DNA of 22,097 bases from DALYDD01 sp046049705 (GTDB taxonomy: Bacteria; Patescibacteriota; Minisyncoccia; Phycocordibacterales; CAIZLB01). The notes beneath the pieces are model-generated. The model was not told where the DNA came from and did not search any database. It saw nothing but the letters and a program-made list of their open reading frames with translations. Of the stretch, positions 13,750-21,783 are shown in pieces (the stretch's first letter is position 1; every line of letters starts with the position of its first letter). Location of the stretch: NCBI GenBank assembly GCA_046049705.1, contig JBJOQZ010000016.1, positions 1 to 22,097 on the forward strand, written 5' to 3'. A program made the position numbers and the translations under genes.

Positions 13750-13839
13750 CGGAGACGGAGGGATTCGAACCCTCGAGGCCGTTTAACGGGCCTGCCTCGT
13801 TAGCAGTGAGGTGCTTTCGACCAGCTCAGCCACGTCTCC
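13750..13839 (-). tRNA. tRNA-Ser (anticodon GCU)
   Basis: A 90-nt minus-strand tRNA that folds fully. The acceptor stem is GGAGACG/CGTCTCC with discriminator G. The anticodon loop CTGCTAA gives GCU, which reads AGC/AGU. A long class II variable arm (AGGCCCG-TTAAA-CGGGCCT) is diagnostic of serine tRNA. The T arm is GAGGG-TTCGAAT-CCCTC. CCA is not encoded. The anticodon stem has an A-C mismatch at 31:39. A 16-bp AT palindrome (13843-13858) lies just upstream and may overlap its promoter. Confidence 0.95.
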
Positions 13840-13842
13840 AAT

Positions 13843-13858
13843 ATACATATATATGTAT
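13843..13858. repeat. 16-bp AT palindrome upstream of tRNA-Ser
   Basis: ATACATATATATGTAT is a perfect inverted repeat. It begins 4 bp upstream of the tRNA 5' end on the minus strand, at the place expected for its -10 region. It may be promoter sequence or a protein-binding site. AT-rich palindromes can also arise by chance. Confidence 0.4.
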
Positions 13859-13991
13859 CGCCAAAGACATGATTTACCTTGTGGGCAAGCAGGTCAGAGC
13901 CAATACCTAATCTATGTATACAATACGGTAGCATAATTTATACCAAATCTCCAGACTTCCCAGACCGAGATTGCATGATATATTCATATAT

Positions 13992-14783
13992 ATGTTGAAG
14001 TCGATTGTCGTCATACTAATTGCCGTTGCTATGGTATTTTTTGTTATGGTGCCACTTGCGTATATGGCTATGGGACGTATTGCGAATCCATTTTCTTTTG
14101 ATCTGGGAGGGATTGCGAGTAAAAATATTTCCAATGTCCGCAATGGTGGGGCGAGTATCTCCAATCTCGAAACAACATGCGCAACTCCGACAAAAAGCCT
14201 TTTGCCTCATACAAGAGATGCGACTCTTTCACGCGATGGAGAAGAAAGTACGATTAAGTCCAAGACCTATGACTTGGAAATAAATCTCGATGTGCCAGTT
14301 GTAGACTGGCAATACACTGAAGGGAAGCTCGACAATGAGCTGGCGTCATTTGTATATAAAGATGTGATTGTAAATGTTCTCGCTCGAAAATCTACCACCC
14401 TCTGTTCAGTAATTGCAAAAAATAAATTCAATACTTTTCATACAGATGGAAAAGGAGTTGAATATTTTTCAAGTCGAGCATATCTAACTGTAGGTAAGCC
14501 AATCGGTCTCGCTAGGGCAGTATTGCGTACCCATGGAGAAAGGGAAGTGAAAGGTAATCAATTCTATTGGTATATCATTGATGAGACTTTTTCTCTCAAT
14601 GCAAATGGTAATGGAACAAATACGACGAATCCTACACAAACTGAATTGGTGACTATTTGGTATACAACACATATTGGACGCAATGAATATTGGTTTGCAT
14701 TTCGTACATTAAAAGAAGATGAAGACCATCTTAATAAAACTGCAATTGAGTTTATTGAGCAAACTGCATTTCTAAAATTCTAG
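13992..14783 (+). CDS. Anchored extracytoplasmic protein, DUF-like, unknown function
   Basis: A 263-aa protein with an N-terminal membrane anchor (about 3-28, IVVILIAVAMVFFVMVPLAYMAM). The rest is soluble: a Cys at about 63, beta-rich segments such as YDLEINLDVPVVDW (about 89-102) and a C-terminal part with ETFSLN and TELVTIWYTTHIGRNEYWFAF. The late position of NGNGTNTTNPTQ suggests a flexible loop. I do not recognise the family. The frame is open to a TTG at 13971, but ATG 13992 gives a standard signal anchor. Convergent with the comF-like gene. A short CTAGC/GCTAG hairpin (14780-14794) lies between the two stops. Confidence 0.65.
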   Translation: MLKSIVVILIAVAMVFFVMVPLAYMAMGRIANPFSFDLGGIASKNISNVRNGGASISNLETTCATPTKSLLPHTRDATLSRDGEESTIKSKTYDLEINLDVPVVDWQYTEGKLDNELASFVYKDVIVNVLARKSTTLCSVIAKNKFNTFHTDGKGVEYFSSRAYLTVGKPIGLARAVLRTHGEREVKGNQFYWYIIDETFSLNANGNGTNTTNPTQTELVTIWYTTHIGRNEYWFAFRTLKEDEDHLNKTAIEFIEQTAFLKF

Positions 14784-14821
14784 CTATTTGCTAGATGTCT
14801 ACTGGGAATATGTTAGCTAAC

Positions 14822-15481
14822 TCAATGGCAGATTGCCAAAGTGTAAATGGTGGGATAAATATTGTGCCTTAAACAGTATGTAGAAAGTATTTGTTTGAGG
14901 GCTTGTAATGTGCTTCCAGTAGTAAGTACATCATCTACTATATATATGTATCTGTATTGTGATAGTAAATAGTAAGGGATATCGTAAGCAATACAAAAGC
15001 GATCTTTTGTGTTTTCGAGCCTACTTAATCGATTTTTATGATGTTGAGATACAAGTGGTGGCTTGCTATGCATAAAGACATAGGGTGCTATATCAATTTT
15101 GACTTTTGTATGTGAGGACTTTCGAAACCTTTTGTCGTATGCACTTTGAATATCCGATAGCAGATTGAGTGCAATTGCCATGTGATCAACTTGTTTATTT
15201 GCTAATGCAAAACTAGAGGATGGTGCATGTAGTACAAGAATAGGGAAATATGGATCATAAGAGGGTTCATGTTGTATGTGTATGTGGATACTGGCATGTA
15301 TTACTTTTGCAATAAGTGTAAGTGCATCAGGCTTACCATTTTTTGCTTCGATGATGAGTTTTTTGGTCGGTGCATTGCGATATTTGTATATATAAAGTGT
15401 GTCATGTGCATGATACATAGGTATATAAGGGATTTTGGTAATAAGGAAATTACTTTTAAACAGAGTGCATATATTTTTCAT
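14822..15481 (-). CDS. ComF-like phosphoribosyltransferase without zinc finger
   Basis: A 219-aa protein. The C-terminal half has the PRPP-binding loop YIYIVDDVLTTGSTLQAL (about 177-194), and NRLSR preceding it resembles the 'Q..L....R..N' region of ComF/GntX proteins. The N-terminal YKYRNAPTKKLIIEAKNGKP (about 32-51) matches the ComF 'YKy.....lI...K..g' segment. The four-Cys zinc finger at the ComF N-terminus is missing; only two isolated Cys occur early or mid-protein. ComF helps DNA uptake during transformation in other bacteria. It is divergent from the pilus operon across a 121-bp intergenic region, which fits a competence link but does not prove it. Confidence 0.75.
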   Translation of the reverse strand: MKNICTLFKSNFLITKIPYIPMYHAHDTLYIYKYRNAPTKKLIIEAKNGKPDALTLIAKVIHASIHIHIQHEPSYDPYFPILVLHAPSSSFALANKQVDHMAIALNLLSDIQSAYDKRFRKSSHTKVKIDIAPYVFMHSKPPLVSQHHKNRLSRLENTKDRFCIAYDIPYYLLSQYRYIYIVDDVLTTGSTLQALKQILSTYCLRHNIYPTIYTLAICH

Positions 15482-15602
15482 ATTTTCTTAATGCGTATTA
15501 TGTTATACTGATAATCAAAGCGGTGAATTGAGGATCTGGCCCGTTATCCACAGTTACTCCTAAATATATCGGGTCACTCCCAAGAAGCATCGTACCTTGC
15601 GC
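15482..15602. promoter_or_regulatory. Divergent comF-like / pilM promoter region with a perfect DnaA box
   Basis: A 121-bp region between divergent genes. TATACT at 15504-15509 and GATAAT at 15510-15515 are candidate -10 boxes for pilM and would leave an 88-nt or so leader. On the minus strand TATAAC/CATAAT overlap them for the comF-like gene. TTATCCACA at 15544-15552 equals the consensus DnaA box and lies in the pilM leader. A single box is not an origin but could regulate transcription. Confidence 0.4.
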
Positions 15603-16727
15603 ATGGTTAATTTTTTACAAAATATTTTTAAAAAAGCTGAAGATAGTGTTATCGGTCTTGATATTGGATCTTCTTCTATCAAGGTGGTACAACTCCGCAA
15701 AAGAAAAGGGAGAGCTATTCTTGAGACATATGGTGAGATCGCACTTGGTCCATATGGAGGCCTTGCAGTAGGGCAAGTCACCAATCTTACTGCAGATAAA
15801 ATCGCAGAAGCGGTGAAAGATCTTTTGCGTGAGGCAAATGTTACTACTCTCTCTGCAGGTGTTTCTATTCCATTTAAATCTAGTCTAGTTACACTTATGG
15901 AATTGCCATCACTTGATGAAAAGCAGCTCAAAGAAACCATTCCACTTGAGGCAAGAAAATATATTCCAGTCCCAATCAGTGAAGTGACTCTTGATTGGTG
16001 GGTGATTCCAAAAGAAGCTTCAGGTGATTTAGATTTTGTAGAACCTTCAGATGAATATGGAAATCGCACAGCCCCGATTCCGAAATCTCAAGTACTTGTC
16101 GTATCTATTCATAATGAGATTTTGAATACCTACAGTGCCATCGTACAACAATCAGGGATAAATACTGGATTTTTTGAAATCGAGATGTTTAGTTCTACGC
16201 GAGCACTTCTTACAGGTGAGACGGAACCAGTTATGATTTTTGATATGGGAGCATCATCGACAAAGATTTATATTATTGAGCGTGGGGTAGTGAAGTATTC
16301 GCATATTATCAACAAGGGCTCACAAGATGTCACTATGAGTATCATGCGTGGACTCAATGTTACTTTTGATCGTGCAGAGCATATCAAGAGAAATCTTGGT
16401 ACAGGCGTTGTCTCAGATGAAAAATCTGTTTTTGAAGTTATCTCACTTACACTTGATTATATTTTCTCAGAAGCAAATACAGTTGTCCTCGGTTATCAAA
16501 GAAAATTCAATAAGCCACTCGGCAAGGTAATACTTGTTGGAGGGGGTTGTGCGATGAAGGGGGTGTTTGAGCTTGCGCGAGCAAATTTCCAAACACCTGT
16601 TGAGCTTGGTGCGCCCTTTGCAAAGGTTGAGACACCTGCGTTTATGGAAGATGTATTAAAAATTACTGGCCTCGAATTCGATGTAGCGATAGGTATTGCA
16701 CTTCGAAAGTTGCAGGAGCTACGGTAG
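15603..16727 (+). CDS. pilM: Type IV pilus assembly protein PilM
   Basis: A 374-aa actin-like ATPase-fold protein of the pilus alignment complex, on the cytoplasmic face of the membrane. Visible motifs are VIGLDIGSSSIKVVQL (phosphate 1, about 17-32), PLEARKYIPVPISEV (about 117-131), MIFDMGASSTKIYIIERG (phosphate 2, about 211-228) and VILVGGGCAMKGV (adenosine motif, about 311-323). PilM binds the cytoplasmic N-terminus of PilN. I start at ATG 15603; a TTG two codons earlier is possible. First gene of the operon, 26 bp before pilN. No Shine-Dalgarno site is seen. Confidence 0.92.
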   Translation: MVNFLQNIFKKAEDSVIGLDIGSSSIKVVQLRKRKGRAILETYGEIALGPYGGLAVGQVTNLTADKIAEAVKDLLREANVTTLSAGVSIPFKSSLVTLMELPSLDEKQLKETIPLEARKYIPVPISEVTLDWWVIPKEASGDLDFVEPSDEYGNRTAPIPKSQVLVVSIHNEILNTYSAIVQQSGINTGFFEIEMFSSTRALLTGETEPVMIFDMGASSTKIYIIERGVVKYSHIINKGSQDVTMSIMRGLNVTFDRAEHIKRNLGTGVVSDEKSVFEVISLTLDYIFSEANTVVLGYQRKFNKPLGKVILVGGGCAMKGVFELARANFQTPVELGAPFAKVETPAFMEDVLKITGLEFDVAIGIALRKLQELR

Positions 16728-16753
16728 GTGATATAATTCTAAACAAGAGTTCT

Positions 16754-17407
16754 ATGGTAGAAACAAAATTTCAAACTTCATTTATTCCAAAGCAGCCAGT
16801 AACTGGCGAAGCAGAACACACAAAGAGTGGTGTTGGTGTTCTTTTTCTCATCAGCTTCCTTCTTCTTGTTGCAAGTATTGCTGGAGCTATCGGTGTCTTT
16901 GTGTGGAATAAAACTGTGATCGCAAATACTGAAAAAGGAAGAAAGCAACTTGAAGATCATAAAAATGCTTTTGATCCAACATCAATCAAGGTATTCACTG
17001 ACCTAGATAATCGTATCGATGTAGCAAGCACATTGCTCCATAGTCACGTGGCTGCTTCAGAAATCTTCCCACGTCTTCAAGCAAATACGCTAAAGACTGT
17101 ACGATTCAATAACTTCAGCTATACAAATGGGGGCAATGGTAAAATTATCATCAATATGTCTGGGGAAGCTCAAGATTATGAAAGTATGGCTCTTCAAGCT
17201 CAACAATTCACAAAGCCAGAACTCCGAGATTCATTCAAAGGACCTATTTTTAGCAACTTTAGTAAGTCTAAAGATACTGTTGTATTTACATTTAGTTCAG
17301 GAATTGATCCGTATGTTATTGATTATTATCAATCGCGTACATCAGCTCTTCGACAAGGTGCATCTACACAGTCGCCGACATTACCAGTAAGTGGTACAAA
17401 TAGATAA
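16754..17407 (+). CDS. pilN: PilN-like pilus alignment protein
   Basis: A 217-aa bitopic inner-membrane protein. A short cytoplasmic N-terminus (VETKFQTSFIPKQPV) is followed by one membrane helix (about 26-50), a short coiled coil (about 52-85) and a ferredoxin-like periplasmic domain (about 90-190). In classical PilN the N-terminus carries INLLP, which binds PilM. Here FQTSFIPK takes that place and is probably the equivalent docking peptide, by position. A Ser/Thr-rich tail follows. The gene lies between pilM and pilO and its stop is 4 bp before the pilO ATG. The name rests on order and architecture more than on sequence. Confidence 0.75.
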   Translation: MVETKFQTSFIPKQPVTGEAEHTKSGVGVLFLISFLLLVASIAGAIGVFVWNKTVIANTEKGRKQLEDHKNAFDPTSIKVFTDLDNRIDVASTLLHSHVAASEIFPRLQANTLKTVRFNNFSYTNGGNGKIIINMSGEAQDYESMALQAQQFTKPELRDSFKGPIFSNFSKSKDTVVFTFSSGIDPYVIDYYQSRTSALRQGASTQSPTLPVSGTNR

Positions 17408-17411
17408 ATAT

Positions 17412-17963
17412 ATGTTTAGAGTCGCCTTACCAATCATCTTCATACTTTCTTCAGTTGGAATTTTTGTCTTTTTTACGAGCCCGAAGTACCAAGAAACAAA
17501 AACAAATAGTGCTCAACTAGAAAAGATTGCAGATGCACTTAAGAAAGCAAATCAACTTCGTGATATCCGTGATCGTCTTGCAGAAGAACGAAATGGAATC
17601 AGTGAAGCTGACCTCAATAGAATCTCAAAGATGCTTCCTGATAGCGTCGAGAATATCGGCTTGATTATTGAACTAAATAACATCGCTCGAGATAAAGGTA
17701 TGGAGCTTTTAAATCCTAGTATCGACGGTGGGGCAACTACAGGTTCATCTGTTGATATTGGTCCTGACAATAAAAAGTTTGGTTCTCTCCGTATGACTTT
17801 TTCAGTAAATACAACATATGAAAAATTCATCGATTTCTTGAAAGAGTTGGAAAGAAGTCTGCGTCTCGTCGATGTCACAAGTGTGACATTTGCATCTCCA
17901 GATGCTAAAACCGGTCGAACAAATTTTGGAGTCACTATCCAGACTTATTGGCTTAAAAAATAA
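17412..17963 (+). CDS. pilO: PilO-like pilus alignment protein
   Basis: A 183-aa bitopic inner-membrane protein. One membrane helix (about 4-23, VALPIIFILSSVGIFVFF) is followed by a long coiled coil (about 28-65, ETKTNSAQLEKIADALKK...) and a ferredoxin-like domain that includes SLRMTFSVNTTYEKFIDFLKELERSLRLVDV (about 120-150), the usual PilO block 'v...G.y..l..Fl..le...ri..i'. It pairs with PilN in the alignment complex. A GTG at 17391 would add seven codons overlapping pilN; ATG 17412 gives the standard anchor. Followed after 8 bp by the PilP-like gene. Confidence 0.85.
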   Translation: MFRVALPIIFILSSVGIFVFFTSPKYQETKTNSAQLEKIADALKKANQLRDIRDRLAEERNGISEADLNRISKMLPDSVENIGLIIELNNIARDKGMELLNPSIDGGATTGSSVDIGPDNKKFGSLRMTFSVNTTYEKFIDFLKELERSLRLVDVTSVTFASPDAKTGRTNFGVTIQTYWLKK

Positions 17964-17971
17964 TACACACC

Positions 17972-18442
17972 ATGGGATCATTTTTTTCACAACATAAAGG
18001 AGTCATCATCGGGGTATTTCTCGCAGTCCTTGTCTTTATTGGATATGCAATGATAAAACCAAAAACTGATACCACATCAGATGGACTACAAAGGACTGTA
18101 GTCGATGGTATTACCACTGCAAATGCACCAGCAGGAGATGATCCTGCAGCTGGATTCGTACAGCAATTATTGGCAATTCAAAATATCAAATTTGATACAG
18201 CATTTTTTAGTGACCCAGTATATAAAGAGCTTGTTGATCAAAGTAGACCACTAGGTGTAAGAGAGGTTGGTCGACCAAACCCATTCTTAGAAATTGGTAT
18301 AGATACGATTGTAAATGCTGAAACATCAGCAGGAAGAGGTTTTGTACAAACATCGACATCTACAAGTGCAGTTTCAGCACCAGCTCCAGCTACTACAACT
18401 CGGCCATCAACAGGTGGATCTACTCGTACGCCTTCGCGCTAA
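17972..18442 (+). CDS. PilP-position pilus operon protein
   Basis: A 156-aa bitopic protein. One membrane helix (about 10-27, VIIGVFLAVLVFIGYAMI) is followed by a soluble part with IKFDTAFFSDPVYKELVDQS and REVGRPNPFLEIG (about 98-110), then a Ser/Thr/Pro/Ala-rich tail of about 35 residues. The GRPNPF phrase and the slot after pilO suggest the PilP role, which in didermic bacteria links the alignment complex to the PilQ secretin. No secretin gene is in the window, and Patescibacteria are thought to lack a classical outer membrane, so the partner would differ. No lipobox Cys. The name pilP is not justified by sequence alone. Confidence 0.65.
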   Translation: MGSFFSQHKGVIIGVFLAVLVFIGYAMIKPKTDTTSDGLQRTVVDGITTANAPAGDDPAAGFVQQLLAIQNIKFDTAFFSDPVYKELVDQSRPLGVREVGRPNPFLEIGIDTIVNAETSAGRGFVQTSTSTSAVSAPAPATTTRPSTGGSTRTPSR

Positions 18443-18467
18443 TTTGTTTTGATGTTATTATACTAAT

Positions 18468-20186
18468 ATGAGTTTTCTCGATGTTCTTACTCGTCAATCA
18501 GTAATCACGAAGGATGATGCTGGTTTTATTGTACAAGAGGCCATGACATCAGGCCGACCAATCGAAGATATTTTGAGAGATAAAGGTGTGTCGGCAGAAG
18601 CGGTGACAAAAGCTAAGAGTGAATATTTGCAAGTACCAATCAAAGTACTTGGTGATAAAGAAATCCCTTTCGATGTCCTTAAATATATTCCAGAAGAGTC
18701 TGCTGTGCACTATAAGTTTATTCCCCTTGGAGTTACTGCTGGTGTTCTAGAAGTTGGTATTGTCGATCCAGATAATATTGAAGCAAGAGATGCTTTAAAC
18801 TTTATTTCCGCCCGTGCAAATATGCCGTTTAAAATGTTCATCATCTCAGATGACGATTTTAGTCGTGCACTTGGGTACTATAAAGGGTTGGGCGGGGAAG
18901 TAAATAAAGCACTTACTGATTTGGAAAGTGAATTTGCACAAGCAGATGTGGAGATTACGAGAGATGGAGGTGATCAAGCTCAAAATACTGCTGGTCCAAA
19001 CATTATCGAAGATGCTCCAGTGACGAAGATTGTGGCTACGATGTTGCGTTATGCAATCGAAGGAGACGTATCAGATATCCATGTTGAACCTCAGCGAGAC
19101 AAAGTGCGTATTCGTTTCCGTGTCGATGGTGTGCTCAATACAAGTATTGTCTTACCTGCAAAAGTACATGACGCGGTTATTGCACGTATCAAAATTCTTT
19201 CAAATATGAAATTGGATGAAAAGCGAAAGCCTCAAGACGGACGTTTTTCAGCGCGAATCGATAGTCGAAAAATTGACTTTCGTGTTTCTACATTTCCAAC
19301 CAACTGGGGTGAAAAAGTGGTAATGCGAATCCTCGATCCAGATAAAAGTGTACAAAAGCTCGATAAGCTTGGATTTAGTCCGCGAAACCTCGACATGATT
19401 AAGCGTGCCTTACAACGGCCGTATGGATTGATTTTGATTTCAGGTCCAACAGGATCAGGTAAAACAACGACACTGTATGCCATGATGCAGGAGATTGATC
19501 GAAATGAACACAATGTATTGTCACTTGAAGATCCGGTTGAATACGTGATGGACGGTGTAAGTCAGTCTCAGATTCACCCTGATATTGGATATACGTTTGC
19601 TACAGGTCTACGTACTACACTTCGACAAGACCCAGATATCATCATGGTGGGTGAGATCCGAGATAAAGAGACGGCTCAACTTGCAATCCAAGCTGCACTT
19701 ACTGGTCACTTGGTACTTTCAACTATCCACACCAATAGTTCTATCGGTATTATTCCTCGTCTGATTGATATGGGTGTCGATCCGTATTTGATTGCACCTA
19801 CACTTATCTTGGGTATGGGTCAGCGACTTGTCGGTAAGGCATATGAATCTGCAGTTAAGACTGTGCCTATAGATGAAAGTGTTCAGGTGATGATAGATAA
19901 ACAGTTTGCAGATCTCCCAGAAGCATATCGAGGTGAAATTCCTACTGCCACTGAGATGCTTCGTATCAATCCTACTCCAGAATGTCCCAAAGGTATCCGT
20001 GGTCGTCTAGCTGTGGTAGAAGCTTTTGAAATGGATAAGGAATTGGAACATATTATTCTTAAAGAACCAACTGATATTGCTATCGGAAAGGCACTTAGAG
20101 ATAAAGGTATGCTCAATATGAAGGAAGATGCCATCATCAAAGCATTGCGCAAACAGATTCCGTTTGAGGAGGTAAATAAAGTATAA
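18468..20186 (+). CDS. pilB: Type IV pilus extension ATPase PilB
   Basis: A 572-aa secretion ATPase. The N-terminal MshE-type N1D/N2D region (about 1-150) includes IPFDVLKYIPEESAVHYKFIPLG. The core has EGDVSDIHVEPQ (about 201-212), Walker A GPTGSGKTTTL (326-336), the Asp box LEDPVEYV, Walker B DPDIIMVGEIRD with Glu396, and the His box TGHLVLSTIHTNS. It hydrolyses ATP to add pilins at the PilC platform. The C-terminal four-Cys zinc motif of many PilB/GspE proteins is absent; only one Cys (in ECPKGIRG) lies nearby. ATG lies 25 bp after the previous stop. Confidence 0.93.
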   Translation: MSFLDVLTRQSVITKDDAGFIVQEAMTSGRPIEDILRDKGVSAEAVTKAKSEYLQVPIKVLGDKEIPFDVLKYIPEESAVHYKFIPLGVTAGVLEVGIVDPDNIEARDALNFISARANMPFKMFIISDDDFSRALGYYKGLGGEVNKALTDLESEFAQADVEITRDGGDQAQNTAGPNIIEDAPVTKIVATMLRYAIEGDVSDIHVEPQRDKVRIRFRVDGVLNTSIVLPAKVHDAVIARIKILSNMKLDEKRKPQDGRFSARIDSRKIDFRVSTFPTNWGEKVVMRILDPDKSVQKLDKLGFSPRNLDMIKRALQRPYGLILISGPTGSGKTTTLYAMMQEIDRNEHNVLSLEDPVEYVMDGVSQSQIHPDIGYTFATGLRTTLRQDPDIIMVGEIRDKETAQLAIQAALTGHLVLSTIHTNSSIGIIPRLIDMGVDPYLIAPTLILGMGQRLVGKAYESAVKTVPIDESVQVMIDKQFADLPEAYRGEIPTATEMLRINPTPECPKGIRGRLAVVEAFEMDKELEHIILKEPTDIAIGKALRDKGMLNMKEDAIIKALRKQIPFEEVNKV

Positions 20187-20250
20187 GCCGTATATAAGGT
20201 GGATAAATACATACACTCGTCTTATTGTTTATGTGATACAATATTAGTAA

Positions 20251-20256
20251 TATAAT
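20251..20256 (+). promoter_or_regulatory. -10 box upstream of the receiver-domain gene
   Basis: Perfect TATAAT, 9 nt before the ATG at 20266, in the 79-bp gap after pilB. Together with a weak TTATGT at 20229-20234 (16-bp spacing), it could drive the receiver, pilT and pilC separately from the rest of the operon with a near-leaderless mRNA. Confidence 0.35.
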
Positions 20257-20265
20257 ATATACATC

Positions 20266-20673
20266 ATGCACGAAGGAGTACCATATAAAATTTTAATTGT
20301 AGATGATGATAAGTTTCTTTTGAACATGTACTCGATTAAGTTTCAAAAGGAGCATTTTGAAGTTACAACTGCAGGCGATGGTAAAGCAGCACTCGATACT
20401 CTTAAAGGTGGATTGGTCCCAGATGCAATTGTACTTGATATAGTAATGCCAATCATGGATGGATTAGAGATGCTTGAAAATATGCGAAAACTTAATCTTG
20501 CAAAAGATGCGACAGTACTTATTTTGAGCAATCAAGGTCAATCAAGTGATATAGAAAAAGCAAAACGACTAGGAATCGACGGGTATATTGTTAAGGCGAC
20601 AACAATCCCATCAGAAGTAGTTACTGAAGTACTTCGTATGCTTGCGAATAAGCATCATGGTATGGAGGTCTAA
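20266..20673 (+). CDS. CheY-like single-domain response regulator
   Basis: A 135-aa protein consisting of one receiver domain. The acidic pocket is VDDD (12-15), the phospho-acceptor is Asp58 in LDIVMP, the switch Ser88 is in LILSNQG, and the conserved Lys110 is in GYIVKATT. All functional residues are present, so it should be phosphorylatable. There is no output domain, so it would act by protein binding, as PilG/PilH or CheY do. Its position between pilB and pilT suggests control of pilus extension or retraction. No histidine kinase is in the window. Confidence 0.92.
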   Translation: MHEGVPYKILIVDDDKFLLNMYSIKFQKEHFEVTTAGDGKAALDTLKGGLVPDAIVLDIVMPIMDGLEMLENMRKLNLAKDATVLILSNQGQSSDIEKAKRLGIDGYIVKATTIPSEVVTEVLRMLANKHHGMEV

Positions 20674-20697
20674 ACATAATAGATTTTTACATCATAC

Positions 20698-21774
20698 ATG
20701 GACACAAAAAATAACGAATACAAAATACAAATAGAAGAACTGCTCGAGACAGTATTTAGGGAAGGTGCCTCTGACCTACATCTTTCAGAAGGACGTCATC
20801 CAACAATTCGAACATCGGGCATGCTTCTTCCTCTAGTTAAAAAAGGCTCTCTTGCGCATAAAGATATTGAAGGTATGCTCTTGGCGCTCGTAGGTGAGCA
20901 AGGTCTTCGTAAATTCCTACAAGATAAAGAACTTGATTTTTCATACCAGTACAAGGACCTAGCTCGTTTTAGAGGAAATGCATTTATTCAGCAAGGGTAT
21001 TTTGGTGTTGCACTTCGCCTTATTCCAAAACAAATTAAAAATATCACAGAGCTTGGTTTGCCAGCAGGGCTCGAAAATTTTGCACGTAAGAAGCAAGGTT
21101 TCTTTTTGGTGGTGGGTCCGGTAGGGCAAGGTAAGACGACTACTCTTGCTTCTATGATTGAACTCATCAATCAAGAGCGGTCAGAACATATCGTAACGAT
21201 TGAAGATCCTATCGAATATGTATATGAACAAAAGAAATCAATTATCGATCAGCGTGAGGTAGGAATCGATACAAACAATTTCGAATCAGCACTTACAGAA
21301 GCATTGCGACAAGATGTAAATGTAATTTTGGTAGGAGAGATGCGAAACCATGAGACCATGGCAGCTGCGATTACTGCTGCAGAAACAGGTCACTTAGTAT
21401 TTTCAACATTGCACACGAATAGTGCCGCACAAACTATTGATCGTATCATCGACACATTTCCAGCAAATCAACAAGATCAGATTCGAGTACAGCTCGCTTC
21501 TGCTTTGTCTGGGGTATTTTCACAAAGACTTATACCACGTATTTCAGGAGGTATGGTTCCAGCCTATGAGTTACTTGTTGCAAATGCTGCGGTATCAAAC
21601 TTGATTCGTGAAAAACGAACACATGAAATCAATACAATTATTGAAACCGGTATTGCAGACGGTATGATTGATATGAATCGTTGTCTAGCTGACTTGGTTC
21701 GAAGAGGAGAGATTAGTATTGAAGATGCGTATCAAAGATCACTCAATCCAAAAGTTCTTGAGCGATTATTATAG
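20698..21774 (+). CDS. pilT: Type IV pilus retraction ATPase PilT
   Basis: A 358-aa ATPase. The N-terminal PAS-like region has GASDLHLSEGRHPTIRTSG (about 24-42). Walker A is GPVGQGKTTTL (140-150), the Asp box is IEDPIEYVY, Walker B is VNVILVGEMRNHET, and the His box is TGHLVFSTLHTNSAAQTIDRIID, a PilT hallmark. The C-terminal MIDMNRCLADLVRRGEIS matches the family's end. It powers pilus disassembly and retraction. The Walker A third and fifth residues (V, Q) differ from the common GPTGSGKS. It lies 24 bp after the receiver gene. Confidence 0.93.
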   Translation: MDTKNNEYKIQIEELLETVFREGASDLHLSEGRHPTIRTSGMLLPLVKKGSLAHKDIEGMLLALVGEQGLRKFLQDKELDFSYQYKDLARFRGNAFIQQGYFGVALRLIPKQIKNITELGLPAGLENFARKKQGFFLVVGPVGQGKTTTLASMIELINQERSEHIVTIEDPIEYVYEQKKSIIDQREVGIDTNNFESALTEALRQDVNVILVGEMRNHETMAAAITAAETGHLVFSTLHTNSAAQTIDRIIDTFPANQQDQIRVQLASALSGVFSQRLIPRISGGMVPAYELLVANAAVSNLIREKRTHEINTIIETGIADGMIDMNRCLADLVRRGEISIEDAYQRSLNPKVLERLL

Positions 21775-21783
21775 TGTTATAAT
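21755..21783 (+). promoter_or_regulatory. Candidate internal promoter before pilC
   Basis: TTCTTG (21755-21760), a 17-bp spacer, then extended -10 TGTTATAAT (hexamer 21778-21783). Most of it is inside the end of pilT. The ATG of pilC is 9 nt downstream, so the transcript would be almost leaderless. The -35 match is weak. Confidence 0.4.

Noticed and set aside
13465..13910. Overlapping plus-strand open frames with phrases such as GFEPSR or DSNPR
   Set aside because: These are translations of the antisense of tRNA-Ser and of the adjacent structured element, a familiar false-positive ORF type. No coding signal.
15544..15552. Replication origin suggested by a DnaA box
   Set aside because: Only one perfect box; the nearest look-alike (TTATCCACC on the minus strand near 20199-20207) is 4.6 kb away, and no dnaA/dnaN genes are present.
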